64,000 bases of DNA from Branchiostoma belcheri (taxonomy: Eukaryota > Chordata > Leptocardii > Amphioxiformes > Branchiostomatidae): positions 850,371-914,370 of the forward strand of contig NW_017803157.1 in NCBI RefSeq assembly GCF_001625305.1, in the 5' to 3' direction. Below the pieces are notes generated by a model that saw only the letters and a list, made by a program, of their open reading frames with translations, had not been told where the DNA came from and made no database searches. Below, piece by piece: positions 12,801 to 24,605 of the stretch (position 1 is the stretch's first letter; each line of letters begins with the position of its first letter). The position numbers and the translations under genes are program-made.

Positions 12801-15800
12801 GTGATCCCAGACTTTCTGACTGATATAATTAATGGCCAACAATTTCTACTTGAAACATCGGACAGTTTTTTTTAAAATCTATCCAGTTGCTTGAGTAGTA
12901 ATTCCTTGCAAATTCTCATTACCTGGATGTCTAATCTTCATCGACGCACCTTTACAATTGTTCTCTACCTGTTATTTATGTTAATGTAATCAACAATTGT
13001 TATTTACAATTACATCATTACCCTTGCAAACTAGCAAGGAAGAACAGTAATATGAGTATGTAATGTATTTAACACGGATGGAGAACAAATAAACAAAAGT
13101 TTTATATTTTTCTTGAATGTCAAGAATATACTTTATACTAGGTATAGAATAGTACTAGTATATCTTGACATGAACTCTACACAAATACCCATTGTGCACC
13201 CAATGTACCCAAATGCACGGCTCTAATTTTGGGTCATACAATCATATAATTTACAAGTGCATAATTGTACTCTGAGTATTATTTCACCAGATAGCATTTT
13301 GTCAGAAAGACTAGTTGTGGGGACATTGCCTGTGACTGTTATCAGTCTAATGGTGGAAATGGCTACAGGCCGAGATCTGGGAGTGTTGATTGGTTAGCAC
13401 TCCAGGGTAAAAGCCACAGCTCCGATCTAGTTTGAGACAAATAGCTTTGGTGATATAATGGGCACAATCCACAAGACTACGGGATAGGTGAGGTGAGGTA
13501 AGGTGAGCTCAGCTAATGTCAATAATGGGGTGGAGAGATGTGTTTTCAAAGGGCAGGGCTAGAAATACTGGGTGCATAGTGCAGGTATTTCTGATGTCTA
13601 CCTGCACCTAACCTACACTCTACTGTGTTTAAATACAAATGTAGACTTGTTTGTGGACTTTTGCTGCATTCATTGTACAGTTACCACTTGGTAGTACAAA
13701 GTATACATGAAAACATGGCAATAGTTTCTAGCAATTCATGTTTGCTGTAATGATATTCATTATGTCTATTCTCCACACATGCCCTTGTCATCTAGTTTAG
13801 TTATCAATGCAATTATGTTATAGACTCAATCTTATGACACTCAAACATCAAAATGCATTCTCTCCTGTAGTAATATATGTTTTGGTATATGAATTCCAAC
13901 AGTACACAACACTTTTAACCTTTTATAATTCAATGACAACAGTAATCCATCTTAATTGATATAATATCATAAATATGCCAGATTCCTTCAGTCATTGTAC
14001 ACAAGATGTATTATTCATATTCTTATATTGAATAAAGAAGTCAACCAGAAATGAAATCTTTTTTAACCCCATGACATTGGACCCTTTCTAAATTTGGACA
14101 AACTAGAAATTCTGTTTTTGATTAGCCTATTTATGTATCATTAAGTAAGTTGTCAATAAGAGTGGGGGCATATAGCAAAATTAATTCAAGTAGTGGCAAG
14201 CCAGTATCAGCTGTAGAAAAAGTTTCGTTCTTTACCTCAATAGAGAACGGCCACCTTACCTTGACATTGTGCAAATTATATACATAACCTGAAGAATAGC
14301 TTCACATTTGTGCTGAAAGGCCAAGAAATCCCCTTACCCAACATTAGAGGGACGCTTCAGATGGAATCTTGAGTACTACCTACCAATCACAAGGGAATCT
14401 AGGCCGAGAAAAGTCCACTACGTATGCCTCACCTGTCATAGAAATACTCAACCTGCATAATCTGCAAGTCATTAAACTTTCAGTACATCGATTCGTGTGC
14501 TTTCAGGATCATCTTATCCTTTGGAACGACTCCTTTCCCCAGTTTGTGAGTCACTTTTAAAACATCATCACATCGGGCAAAAGGAACCTAAACCGTCCTG
14601 GGGTCCCAGGGGAGCACGGACATTATTCTAACATCAATAATTCAACTAGAATAATTTCCTCGTACTAGAGACCGAATATCCATTATGCACGTACCACCGA
14701 CTGAGTTACACTGTAAGTACATTTTACAGACTTAGCGTTTAACTGAAAACACGGCGACAAAGGGCTACCCGAAATTGCCCTAACCCATCTTGCTGGAATC
14801 TCCGGCTAAGTTGAAATGATAGTTATTAGTCTGTATTGTACGGAATGAGAAGTACGCTGGACCTGAGTAATTCAATCCCAGCACTGAGGCTGTTTTTGGT
14901 TTACTGTATTGTCAGGTGAGATTAGTATGGGTCAGGTTGTGGTGGTAGATAAAGTGCCACAGCACTAAGCTCGCGATCTAAGGGAATTGCTTCCCTGGGA
15001 ATTGGACACCGTACATACAATCTGCCTAGCTTGCAAAAATGATATCCATCATGAGTACTGACCATCTATATATATGAGTGTCAGAGTGGGGGAAAAGTGG
15101 TGAGAAAATTTGAAAAGTGTGTAGCAATTTGTATGTAACAGAAAAATAAGACTGAAACAAATTGATTGCACATGTACATGTGTGACAATAACTTGAATAA
15201 GGCCTACGTGATAGACACAAAATTTACAAAAATGTACAACATAAAAAATTTACATTTACTGTAATTCACCTCATGTTCGCAGTAAACAGGTCCGGGTCTG
15301 AGACAAATAGACATATGTATGGAGGTGGAACTATATGTTCGCGGTGAAGGTAGGTGCAGAAGAAAGAAAGTCAGTGAATTATTTGTTCGCGGTAATGATA
15401 AGTTCGCAGTACAGAAATGACCGCGAAAACCACAAGCATATAAAATTACCCCGAAAAAATCGTGAATTACAGTATGACTTCTAACAAAGTCTAGATATAA
15501 CCAGTATGATGACAGCATTTCTAATATGTGCTAATACCCTTAACTTTGCAAAGCACAAATGTTCTATACAATCATGTACTTCCACAGTCTCTTTAGAATA
15601 AACATAGACAACGACCATCCATTGCATGAGTGGAATAAGGCCTAAAAATTATTGCTGGAAGTAGTGCACCCACCATATGGGCACGTATTACCAGTCAGGC
15701 CATATCGATTCTTCTGCCGCTGTATCAAATTTTCATGTTACTGATTAAATACTCTTGACGTAATTTCATGATACAAAAGTCCCAGCCACGGCATATATAT

Positions 15801-18800
15801 TTAGAACCGTAACAAATCTGCTTTTTTGCATGGCTGGTTTGGGAGGAGATTTTTCATTACTGGAATATGGAAATTTTTGGCAATGAATATCAGTTACAAA
15901 TTGTTACATAAGACTTGTACCTGTACTTAACTGTAGTTAGTCACAGCATAGTATGATAGATTTCAACACCCTAAGGGACAATATATAAAATTAGAGTTCC
16001 ATGACCACATACCTTTGGCAAATGTAGTTAACCTTTATTGACTGATTATTGATTATGCAGATCTTTCAAAAAGACTTGCCAAACCAGCTGATCATATTTT
16101 CCACCCTATATATCTCAACAAAGAATGTTATTCTAATATTTCCTCATAAATTATGCAAATGAGGTCCTGATTTGAATAAATTATGTGAAAATGATGCAAG
16201 TATGAAATTCCTGGCACTAACAAATTATATCATTTTCTAATCAATTAAGCAGATTAGGTATTCTTTGACATAATTAAAATCTGCTTATGTTCCTCTCAAT
16301 CTCAATTACATGCGTCACAAGTCTGAATAGTCATATCGTGGAATGCAGCAGATTCATAGGATTTTCTCATGTGGTGATACCCTAATTAGTATGTTGTGTG
16401 GAAGATCGATGTGTGGGTGTGATATGCAAACGCTACCCAAAACACAACCCTCAGCCTCTTGGGCAAGGTTAATATTTGAAAGTCTTCATACAGGGAGACA
16501 GCTAGTAAACTAAAATGATAATTTTCTCAATTTTTCTACCTAAAATCTACCGCGTACATGATCTTGCTTTTAAACGATTATCTTAAAAATGTACAAAATA
16601 TCATATACATACACACACAGACAGATATAGAACATCTTGCAAATTGTAGGCAAAGAAATTACATGTCACCTTTTGGTTTCCGTTCAGTACCACCGCCACC
16701 CCCCGCCCCATAAAGATGTCCTACCGTAAAATTTAGAACTGTGTTGCTGCCTTGACATGGTAAGGACATTACCACATTATCTTCCCTTATTTAAACTGCC
16801 ACTTACAGTAAGTACAGTCTCAGTTTACAAGTTACCAGAACACATGCCACTGGAATAGTAAGGCCTAGGAAAATAAATGTTGTGTTTCCTGTTTCCCGAC
16901 CGACCCTAAAAAAACCGCCGACCCTAGCCTTATTTTTGTGTGGACCCCTGCATATTGCTGAACCAAAACATTTTGCACGACGCTACCGAGAGAATCGCTG
17001 TCATTGGTGGAACATCGGGCGCCCCGCTAGCGTTTTGAAGTCGTGTAAACAACGCTAATAATTTGTCTGATTTGTTTGTAAAACAAAGCCATCGACTCCG
17101 AAAATAAGTTTAAAAGCCGATACATTTACGAACTAATCGTAGAAAATTCCCTACCGTACTGCACCATCAGCATGCGGCGGCCGCAAAAATTCGGCAACGC
17201 GAAAGAAAAATGTCTGGTCCATGATAGCAGTATTTCTCATAAAAATAATGTATATGATTTATTTTTCCCTCTTTGTCGGTCTTTTAGTCCCAAAACGTCT
17301 AAAAAAGCGGAAATTTGCCCATAAAACCGGACGAGGAAAGGTAGCTATCGACGTAAACAAATTATAAGCACATGGCGAAAACAGTAAAAATCGGCAACGG
17401 GACAGAAAAATGCCTGGTCCATTTATCGATATTTACCATGAAAATGTCGTCTGTGGTGTATTTTTCCTCTGATGTGAGTTTTTAGGTCGCAAAACCTCTA
17501 AAAAAGCAGAAATTTGCCCACGAAAACGGACTGGCAAGGCATGGGGGAGGGCGCTGTTGACGCCTGCATGACCCCCAAAGGTTGAAGGTCATAGGGCACG
17601 TCCATTGCGCAATAACCTTAAATCGCCGATTTAGCTAATTTTTTGGGGTTTCAAATTGATACAATCACACTATCGATTTTTAGGCAAACAAAGGGATAGA
17701 AACCAATTAAAATTTTGTGCAGATTAATTTTTTTTCTTTAGAATTCTTTTTGTTTCTTTTTTTCTCCCAAATCCCTGGGAGAACCATGAAAACCTGTAGA
17801 CTTGAATCAGGACCTGAATCTGAATTTAGCCCTGCAAGGGCTAGGGACATCTGTTAAGTTCTTCGAGCTGATCGACCGTTTAAAGCTCCATGATCTGACA
17901 CCTGAGTACCTGAGTGATGAAATATAATATTGCACAATCGATTTTTCATCATGTTCTGCTTATATAAACACAGCAATCAGCAAAGTACTAAAAAAAAATA
18001 AAAAATAAAAATAAAATAAGATAATCCCTACCTACCGACCCTAATTTTTTCTGGACTGAAACAGGAAACACAACATTTTTTTTCCTTGGCCTAACAACAC
18101 TAGTGTCTATTTACATCAATACTTTCACCACCATACAAAAATACAGCATTTGATTTCCATCTCTTTTTAGTATTTCTGTGTATATAAGCAGGGTTTTATC
18201 TAAACAGGGGAATAAGGGCACTGCTCCCTCATGTAACCAGCCAGCTCCCTCATACCAATTTTCAAATTGAACCCTATGTGGCTACTCACACACTTAAAGA
18301 TGTAAAAACAATACAACAATGCATTCTAGCATTACAAACTGTGATACCCTTATTAGAAAATCCCCCCTCGGTTGCTTCGTTCCTTGCCATGCTTGCGATC
18401 TGCTCCCTCATGCTAAATTTTTCTAGAAAAACCTCTGTATAAGGCCTCGTTCATGATTCAAATGTGTTCCGGTTTGGCCACGATCCGAATCGAAACGAAA
18501 TATATTTTTGCGTCCGTGATTCAAAATTTGCACCCACACTGAAAACGGTTTCACACCTCGAATTGACTTACATTTCATATGTATATCACAATTTCTTTGA
18601 ACATTTCCTGGGAACCCGGCTCGTAAGGCGGAGAGTTTACGCCTGTTCGGGCGAGTAGTCGCTCGTTTCCGACTCATGGCCTACGAATGCGAATCGTTAT
18701 GAATCGTTTCAGACCACCTCGCGAGGTGGTTCAAAATAAATCGCAACGGAACCGGTTTGGAGCGTTCACGTTCCCAAATTTATTTTTTAAAATCGAATTG

Positions 18801-21497
18801 ATTCGCAACAGATATCCAATCATGAACGGGGCCTAAATGAAAGAGACAATTAATTACATAGCAACCATTTTTTTCTCGCTTGCCCAATGTTATGGTTCAA
18901 AAGCAAAGATTAATGTTTGGCAAAAGCATCAGTCCATATCTACTGTGTGATACCGTGTGGCGTAATGGTTAGGGTGTATGGCCCAGAACTCAGAGGTCCT
19001 GGGTTTGAATCCCTGACATGCCCTTACATTTTGCCCCTGGGAAAGGCCCTTTACACAACTTTCCTCACTCCACTCATGTGGAAATAAGTACCTAGCTTTA
19101 GTTAGGGATGTCCCTCGGAGAGAATGTTAAATGGAGATCCCGTGTCTGGGGAGAGCCACACCTCAGGCATCTCTAAAGAACCCATCACACCTTTCGAAAA
19201 AGAACAGGAGTATACCTCCATGTGCTATGGTCCAAACACCACTATCTAACGGTTGGTGATTCACTACGGACTCCAGGAAGAATAGTGTGGAAATTATACT
19301 GATGAAGATCCTATTCAAACAAACAAACTGTCTGCCATGATTTCTTAGAACTGAAAATAGTGATTAGCAAGTTTAATGTTACAGAAAGCCTGATATTATC
19401 AGTGGTAATTACCTCAACAAGCCAGCTAGAATAAACTTTACAACAAGCAATTGTGCCAGAAAATATGTTTCTACTGGCAGATCATACACATGGAACAGCA
19501 ATAACTGTATAATATTGATCTTGGAGTGGATTGTATTCTGTACCATTGGATTATCAGATAGCAAAATGAGAAAGTCAAGAGTGTCCCTTTACATGTCCTG
19601 GGGTGGTTTTTAAAGCCTAGAGTGATCTATGGATATATAATATACAGCCAAACTTGTCTAAGATGACCAATCAGGGGAACAAGGAAAAGTGGTCTCCTTA
19701 GACAAATGGTCTTCTTACACAAAAAGCATGACAAGAAGACAAAGAACAAGATATTCGCAGCAAAATTTCCACCCATTTTACAATAGACTGCTCCACTGAG
19801 CCAAAGTAACATAGGACAAGTGGTCGGCTTGGGCAAGTTCCTTAATGTGATATTCGATTTTGTTTCCTTGTTGTTTATCTACTTAATATCAATGATTTAC
19901 TTGATACCAAAGATGAACCTGTCAAAAGAGTGTAATATTAGTTGTACCATTTTTATTGGGTCTCTTGTTTAACTCATAAAAAATCCTTTGAAAATATTTA
20001 GTATGCAGAAAAAGTTGTGAAAATAGGATAAAATTAAAAGCTGCTGTCAACCAGCTATCATGGAGACTTGCACTGTACAGAAAAAAACCTAGCTTATCAA
20101 GACGATCAATCAATTCATCAATCGCCTTTATTTAAACTGCAGGGCCCCATCGGACTTAGCTGCTCTTGTTATGATCAATTATTTGTGCTAAGCAGATTAT
20201 CATTACTTTGTTGTCAATGCAATTGGGCTCAGTAACGAATGCAATGCATTATTAGAATACTGAGCAGCCAAAATACTCACTGGAAATGTCCTTAGTGCTG
20301 AAAAAACAATCTAGATTGACATTACCGGTAGATGTAATAATATCATTTGAATGCATGCTTTATTCTATAGGCAAAGAGGAACAAACTTGTAGTTTGAATA
20401 CACTTGATAAAATAACCTCTAATATCAAACTTTTTCTTACTTAAGTTACCAATCTTAGGAAAAAAGCATGAAAGGACAGAAAAAAACTTTCACATATGAA
20501 GAGCAAGGTAAATAATTTTGGGATCGTTGACCAAAAAAAAAAAGAAAGAAGATATAGTGAAAGGCATTTCGTAGATGAATACTGCAATCAACAAAGTGTC
20601 CCTTAGGCACCATTCTAGGCCACAAGAAAACCACTGATTTTTTTTTAAACATGAAACCATAAATCATATTCATGATATTGCCACCACATTAGTCTAACCC
20701 CTAAGTTTGACAATAAGAGATCATCATATGACACTAGGGTGGTAACGATTTATATCCCGAGAGATTTGAGACTGATCTCTACACATGGGAAGGGGGTTAT
20801 TGGGTTATTGACAAACTCATCAGTCACTTTATTAAAACACACACAGAAAGGAAATTTGACCATTTAATCCAATCGTACACCAAGCCAACTCCCAATCAGC
20901 ACATCCAAATTAAACTGCATTAAATATGAGACAATCCACGACCCAAAGAAAATGTCGTATCCACCAAACAACGACATATCGAAGGAATGATTTTTGTGGC
21001 CCCCCTCCCACTTGACTCTTTGGGAAAAGACTGACACAAATTCTAATCTGCGATAACCTCTTCAGACACCTCTTTCCCCCTCTGCGTCGGTCTCTCTCAA
21101 ACAAACACAAGATCATTATCCAGAACTTAAGCCAACCAAGATAAGCTAATCGCTGAGAAAAATGGGCCATGTAAGTGTTTATTTGTGGGACGATTATCTG
21201 TGAGGTACGGTAGGATTTGCTAAGCGGCCCGCAGAGCGGTGTTCCCCTCTTACGCCTCGGTGGCTTTGGCTTGGGGAAAGGGGGCCCAGTAGCCCCTCAT
21301 CGCCAATGCAGCCGACAACTTCTCCCCCGGAAAACACCCCACAGCAAATCCCCGCTTACCAACCCGCACAGAATTCCTTCGTCAAGGGTATAGCTACGTG
21401 AACCTACCTTGTGTTTTGCTGCTGTTGTTGGAAAAGCGGTGGAAAAGTTGGGATGAAAGAATCGAGGGATCCAGCTCGCCACTCGACAGCCCGCCAT
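617..21497 (-). CDS. MCU: Mitochondrial calcium uniporter pore subunit (MCU), complete, multi-exon
   Basis: MCU forms the calcium-selective pore in the inner mitochondrial membrane. Coding exons in transcript order: 21408-21497, 10108-10177, 9713-9779, 9291-9394, 8259-8363, 4969-5135, then either 2176-2379 (B) or 1641-1844 (A), then 617-820 with stop TAA at 617-619. Every junction has AG/GT and the phases add up: 1011 bp, 336 aa with one alternative exon (human about 351). In order, the protein has an Arg-rich mitochondrial presequence (res 1-30), the N-terminal domain including FTLKPIS, a coiled coil ending LEKV-like, TM1, the WDIMEP selectivity motif (res 242-247), TM2, and a C-terminal coiled coil with [15 protein letters not shown] [15 protein letters not shown]. 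Intron 1 is about 11 kb and full of repeats. The gene is divergent from MICU1. The start was chosen because it opens a presequence and splices in phase 0. Confidence 0.97.
1641..1844 (-). CDS. MCU: MCU alternative pore exon A (TM1-DIME-TM2)
   Basis: This exon is also exactly 204 bp and phase 0/0, with acceptor ccctag and a weaker donor CAG/GTGTTG. It begins [14 protein letters not shown], which is closer to human MCU in the coiled coil than exon B is, and contains the same [15 protein letters not shown] core, followed by a diverged TM2 ([20 protein letters not shown]). It lies only 331 bp downstream of exon B in the transcript. Because both are multiples of three, either, both or neither would keep the frame. 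Mutually exclusive use is inferred from the duplicated function, because a protein with both would have four membrane spans and two selectivity filters. Confidence 0.92.
2000..2056. mobile_element. End fragment of the GATGACATC MITE family
   Basis: gggttgccagaggatgtcat followed by an atcaacatggcctaa-type terminus. This is the right end only, in the 331-bp intron between the two MCU pore exons. Confidence 0.7.
2176..2379 (-). CDS. MCU: MCU alternative pore exon B (TM1-DIME-TM2)
   Basis: This exon is 204 bp, 68 codons, phase 0 at both ends, with acceptor ttcttgtcag and donor CAG/GTACAG. It begins AKKAIDV and ends FAVTRQ, and encodes the end of coiled coil 1, TM1, [15 protein letters not shown] and TM2 ([14 protein letters not shown]). 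The positions equivalent to human R252, E257, S259, D261 and E264 are all intact, so it should conduct. It follows constant exon 4969-5135 and is the 5' member of the tandem pair. By eye, 48 of its 68 residues are identical to exon A. The TM2 end (FITYG) is closer to human MCU. Confidence 0.93.
5576..5925. mobile_element. GATGACATC-family MITE
   Basis: Left end ttaggccatgttgatttgaa with tggatgacatcc; right end gttcccagaggatgtcatcc in inverted orientation. The core is T-rich. MCU intron. Confidence 0.75.
6217..6500 (+). mobile_element. tRNA-derived SINE copy 1
   Basis: A-box-like TGGCATAATGG (6226-6237) and B-box-like GGGTTTGAATCCC (6268-6280), followed by the family body (cccttgggaaaggcattt, ggataggacgttaaatgg). 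In an MCU intron. Confidence 0.85.
6554..6870. mobile_element. GATGACATC-family MITE, reversed copy
   Basis: Left end ttaggccatattgattatat with gacatcctctgggaacccc; the other end has tctgcgcgcgtggatgatgg. MCU intron. Confidence 0.7.
8805..9005. mobile_element. TACTGTAAATC-family MITE fragment
   Basis: Reverse-oriented family body: accacaaagttatcattacc, aacaaataattcaccgactt and aacacctccatttttctcag. MCU intron. Confidence 0.6.
9783..9811 (+). repeat. (CAAA)n microsatellite next to an MCU exon
   Basis: About seven CAAA units begin 3 bp from the acceptor of MCU exon 9713-9779. On the minus strand it is the (TTTG)n tract that serves as its pyrimidine-rich stretch. Confidence 0.85.
11738..12035 (+). 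mobile_element. tRNA-derived SINE copy 2
   Basis: Head tcgtgtggtgtagtggttgg, B box ATGGGTTCGAATCC, then the shared body and a tail ending near cactaatggagatcac. In MCU intron 1. Confidence 0.8.
12737..12907. repeat. 171-bp imperfect palindrome
   Basis: aaggaattgttaactcaagc followed by aactggat, inverted as atccagttgcttgagtagta followed by attcctt. Possibly a hairpin-type MITE. MCU intron 1. Confidence 0.75.
15254..15475. mobile_element. TACTGTAAATC-family MITE
   Basis: tttactgtaattcacctcat at the left and gtgaattacagta at the right are inverted termini. The inside has tgttcgcggtaatgataagt. MCU intron 1. Confidence 0.8.
16858..18095. mobile_element. 1.2-kb non-autonomous DNA transposon with about 35-bp TIRs
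   Basis: aaggcctaggaaaataaatg followed by ttgtgtttcctgttt at the left; the inverted counterpart aaacaggaaacacaacattt followed by ttggcctaa at the right. The inside holds two copies of a roughly 150-bp unit (17186-17340 and 17383-17535: ggcaacg, gaaaaatg, ctggtcca, aaaagc.gaaatttgccca). No transposase frame was seen. MCU intron 1. Confidence 0.8.
18441..18836. mobile_element. TTCATGATT-TIR MITE, 396 bp
   Basis: aaggcctcgttcatgattca at the left and ccaatcatgaacggggccta at the right are inverted termini. MCU intron 1. Confidence 0.8.
18949..19330 (+). mobile_element. tRNA-derived SINE copy 3, near full length
   Basis: Head ccgtgtggcgtaatggttag, B box GGGTTTGAATCCC, body cccctgggaaaggccctt and cctagctttagttagggatg, and tail with a short CAAA run. 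In MCU intron 1. Confidence 0.85.
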
Positions 21498-21801
21498 CTT
21501 TTTATGGGCGTTTCTATGTTCCGTAGGAGGGAGGGCGGGTCCGCCTATGGGTCACTGCACTCGGGGTGGGGGATGGCTTTATTATTGAGTAGAGTAGAGT
21601 AGAGTAGAGTAGATCTTTCGTCAAAATATCAAAACATAGAAATATTCGAGTCAAACAATACATAATTAGACAAAATCTAATTATAAACATTGTAATTGTT
21701 TATTTATACAGATACATACACTGTAGTATATCTGCCAAGGTTAACTAAAATTGCTGGAATAAAAATAGATCTCTGCCCTGTAATGGACTGGTCCAAGCAA
21801 C
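21498..21801. promoter_or_regulatory. Shared divergent MCU/MICU1 promoter region
   Basis: About 300 bp separate the MCU start codon (21497, minus) from the putative MICU1 first exon (donor at 21818/21819, plus). The MCU start sits inside AAAAAGATGGCGGG (minus strand) and the MICU1 exon contains CAACATGGCGACGG. Both match the YY1-type ATGGCG element typical of TATA-less start regions. A GC-rich patch (gggagggagggcgggtc-like, about 21520-21545) and an (AGAGT)n microsatellite (21586-21614) lie between them. Promoter function is inferred from position and motifs. Confidence 0.6.
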
Positions 21802-21818
21802 ATGGCGACGGATGGAAG
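21690..21818 (+). other. MICU1: Putative non-coding first exon of MICU1 (5' end undefined)
   Basis: A good donor, GAAG/GTAAGG, follows ATGGCGACGGATGGAAG. Splicing to the acceptor catcccccag at 24590 would give the short upstream reading frame MATDGSETP, with its stop TAG two bases before the MICU1 ATG at 24606. The left boundary is a guess. Confidence 0.45.
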
Positions 21819-22589
21819 GTAAGGAATTTTCTATGTTGCGTTGATGGCATTTTGCTCAGTTTGCGTCTTGTCTTTCAGGCCAAGACACACTGCTGTGTAC
21901 CCACAGCATACATGAAATTGTCTTATTTTTGTATGTACATTTTCGGGCGTCTAGATCGACTTGTACTAAAGTATTGAAGTTAATTACTGATGCGTACGTA
22001 CCCTAGCCTGCTATTTTGATTTGAATCGATCCACGCATCTGCCCCAGTTTGCGTCGCTATAATTTTCACGCATTATTTCACGGTTGAACCTTCGTCAAGT
22101 TGCCTTATCACCCGTGGAAAGAGACATCTTCCCGAAGGCCGTGTGAGCTCAGCCTTTCGTGCGGCTAGTTTTTGAACTAGCAGGGCTTGAATATGTGCAT
22201 GTGCATGAGAAGAAGTAACAAAATAAATTATTTGCCTTGATGGATCTTACTTCATAGTCCCTCAGGGGGACAGTACAGTGTTATCCATAGGTGTTTGTCA
22301 TAAGGCCACACAGACATGATTTGTGGTTGTGGACGATATCCTATGGACATCAAAATCTATCACGAGAATGCAGAAACAAACTCTAATGTTGTTCTGGAGA
22401 GCCGAATGTTAGCAATTAAATTTGATTAAATTTAATTCCAAATATGATATAAAGAAATAAAAATAGAATGCAAAATGTTCCAAGGCTGATTGCGGCTCAG
22501 CTTGCTCAAAGACTGGAGAGAGATCCGACCTGCACAAGAGCTGGGACTGAGGGTTAACTTATGCAGAATACAGTACACCATGTTGTATT

Positions 22590-22885
22590 TTATTTATGTC
22601 ATACCAAGGACATTGGTCATGCCCACCTAAGAAAACACACATTTCAATGCGAAATGTGCTAAAATTTGATGTCCCTGAACAAACAATTGTAGCAACACAA
22701 AGTTCAACATCCGAATCCAGGATTCGAATTACATTGTGCTCTATGGAAACGTGTTTAAAATTTTCAATAAAAACATTTGGAAGCCCATGTAATAACCAAA
22801 TAAAACCCCATGTGATACCACTAGTTATCACATGGCCCAGAACACCCATATCCAACATGATCACAACCTGGTATGACATAAATAC
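22590..22885. mobile_element. TATTTATGTCATACC-TIR MITE, about 296 bp
   Basis: tatttatgtcataccaagga and cctggtatgacataaatac are inverted termini. MICU1 intron 1. A related internal sequence (cgaatccaggattcgaatt) recurs diverged near 50725 and 27500. Confidence 0.8.
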
Positions 22886-24384
22886 TATTATCAGTCTTCT
22901 ATCCTTGGACTTGGAATTATGAAAAAACAAAACAAGCATTGTGTTGACTGTATATCCGTTATCACCATAAAATATAGCTTATCAGATTATCTATTGCATC
23001 TTATCGGTTAAAAAAAACAGTTAAAAAAGAAACTCAAAAGAAAAAGCATGACGCTTCAACTTGGGATGCCTAATATTAAATAGGTAATAATTGGGATTTG
23101 AGCATTACGGCATACGTATCACTAATGTATCATTGTCCAACACTGAATACAAATTCATTAGTTTTTTAATCAGTTTTTAAATAGGTTGAAGTCCTGGCAC
23201 TGACAGATGCGATCAACACAGGCAATATTTTGCATTTGAGTTTCCCTTTGAGGGTCTTTTATCATCAATTGGGTCATCTTTTTGTGATATTTAATCCCTT
23301 ATATGTCAAGGTAAATCTCATAAACCTTACACATAGGACATCAAAGTCATCAGCAAATCCTGCAGAGCACCTACTGAATATTAGTGCAAAACAAATCACC
23401 TTCACAGCAGTAACTTCCTAGCAAGCCGCTGGGATGTCGCAGTATAACGTCACGCACATCAATCGTGAGAAAACCAAATCCCTGGGCTGGGCTTTGGAAA
23501 CACAGTTGTTGTATGAAAAGTGATTGGCACAGGCAGAGGTCTTGAATGGGTAAGATAAGGATATACTTAAATCCCAATCCACAGTCATTATTAAGTTTCA
23601 ACAAGACTTATTTATCATTGACAGTCAGAGATGGTTAGGTGTTTCGCACAAGATCTGGCACAAGATTGTGCTTGCCACTAATTTCCAAGCAGACCATAAC
23701 GCTTCTGGTTGCCGAGATACATGTGTTGGAAATTGGGTGTATGTGAGAGAAGCTTAGTATATAGTATCCAGAAAACATGATTTTTCATCCTGATATCTGC
23801 TTGTAGCGTACTTTTCCCATATTTGGGTCGACTTTGCAAGTTCTATACATGCTGTTCTTCTGAGTTCAATTTCTGCTTGTATCATCATGTTATTCTTAAT
23901 GTGTCATCATTTTTGATAGATTAATGCTCACATTGTCATGAGAATTATAAATTTTCTCTTTGTTTTTGTGTAAATTATAATGTTAAAGACTCAGTACCAA
24001 GCTATTTCCTGCAATTTGAGGGGCAGTTTTGCTGGCAGACTCTTTAAGCCAATTAGTTTAATGACACCTTTTTCCATTTTTGTCCATCAAAGATGACGGA
24101 TTGGGCAAAATTTTTGTCTGTCATGAGCTGGAAAATTCCATCAAAAGATAGAAAGACAGATGCTAGCTAGATTACTACTGTGCTGCAGTCCAATCTAGTA
24201 CTTGAACTACTAGTATGTTGGACTTTTCAGACATCAACAGTCCTGCCCTGTTGAACTTTATCCTGCTGGGTTCTTTGCCAACTGCTACATGCATAGGTTT
24301 CGTGCAAGGTTGTGTTGCATTTTTCCTGGTCTTTGGAGACTACGTCCATCCATAATTGTATGGTGGTTCCAACTGTTATCAATA

Positions 24385-24561
24385 CACGGTCTGAAAAAAA
24401 TGGAGGTGTTCACGGAACTACTAGTACAATGTATATGTTCTTGGAGGGAGGGGGGCAAAAGACAAATGATCTGATAGCGGTAATGATACGTTTGTAGTAC
24501 AGAAGTGACTATGAAAACTGTGAACATAAAAGAACCGTGAAAAACTTGAGATTTACAGTAG
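24385..24561. mobile_element. TACTGTAAATC-family MITE, partial
   Basis: Body gaaaaaaatggaggtgttca and ggtaatgatacgtttgtagt, ending tgagatttacagta. It stops 29 bp before the MICU1 acceptor at 24590. Confidence 0.7.
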
Positions 24562-24605
24562 TGTTGTTGTTCTTTCTTCCCATCCCCCAGTGAAACACCA
24601 TAGCC

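Noticed and set aside
15204..15518. 104-aa minus-strand frame
   Set aside because: Lies almost wholly in a TACTGTAAATC MITE; other copies of the element do not keep the frame.
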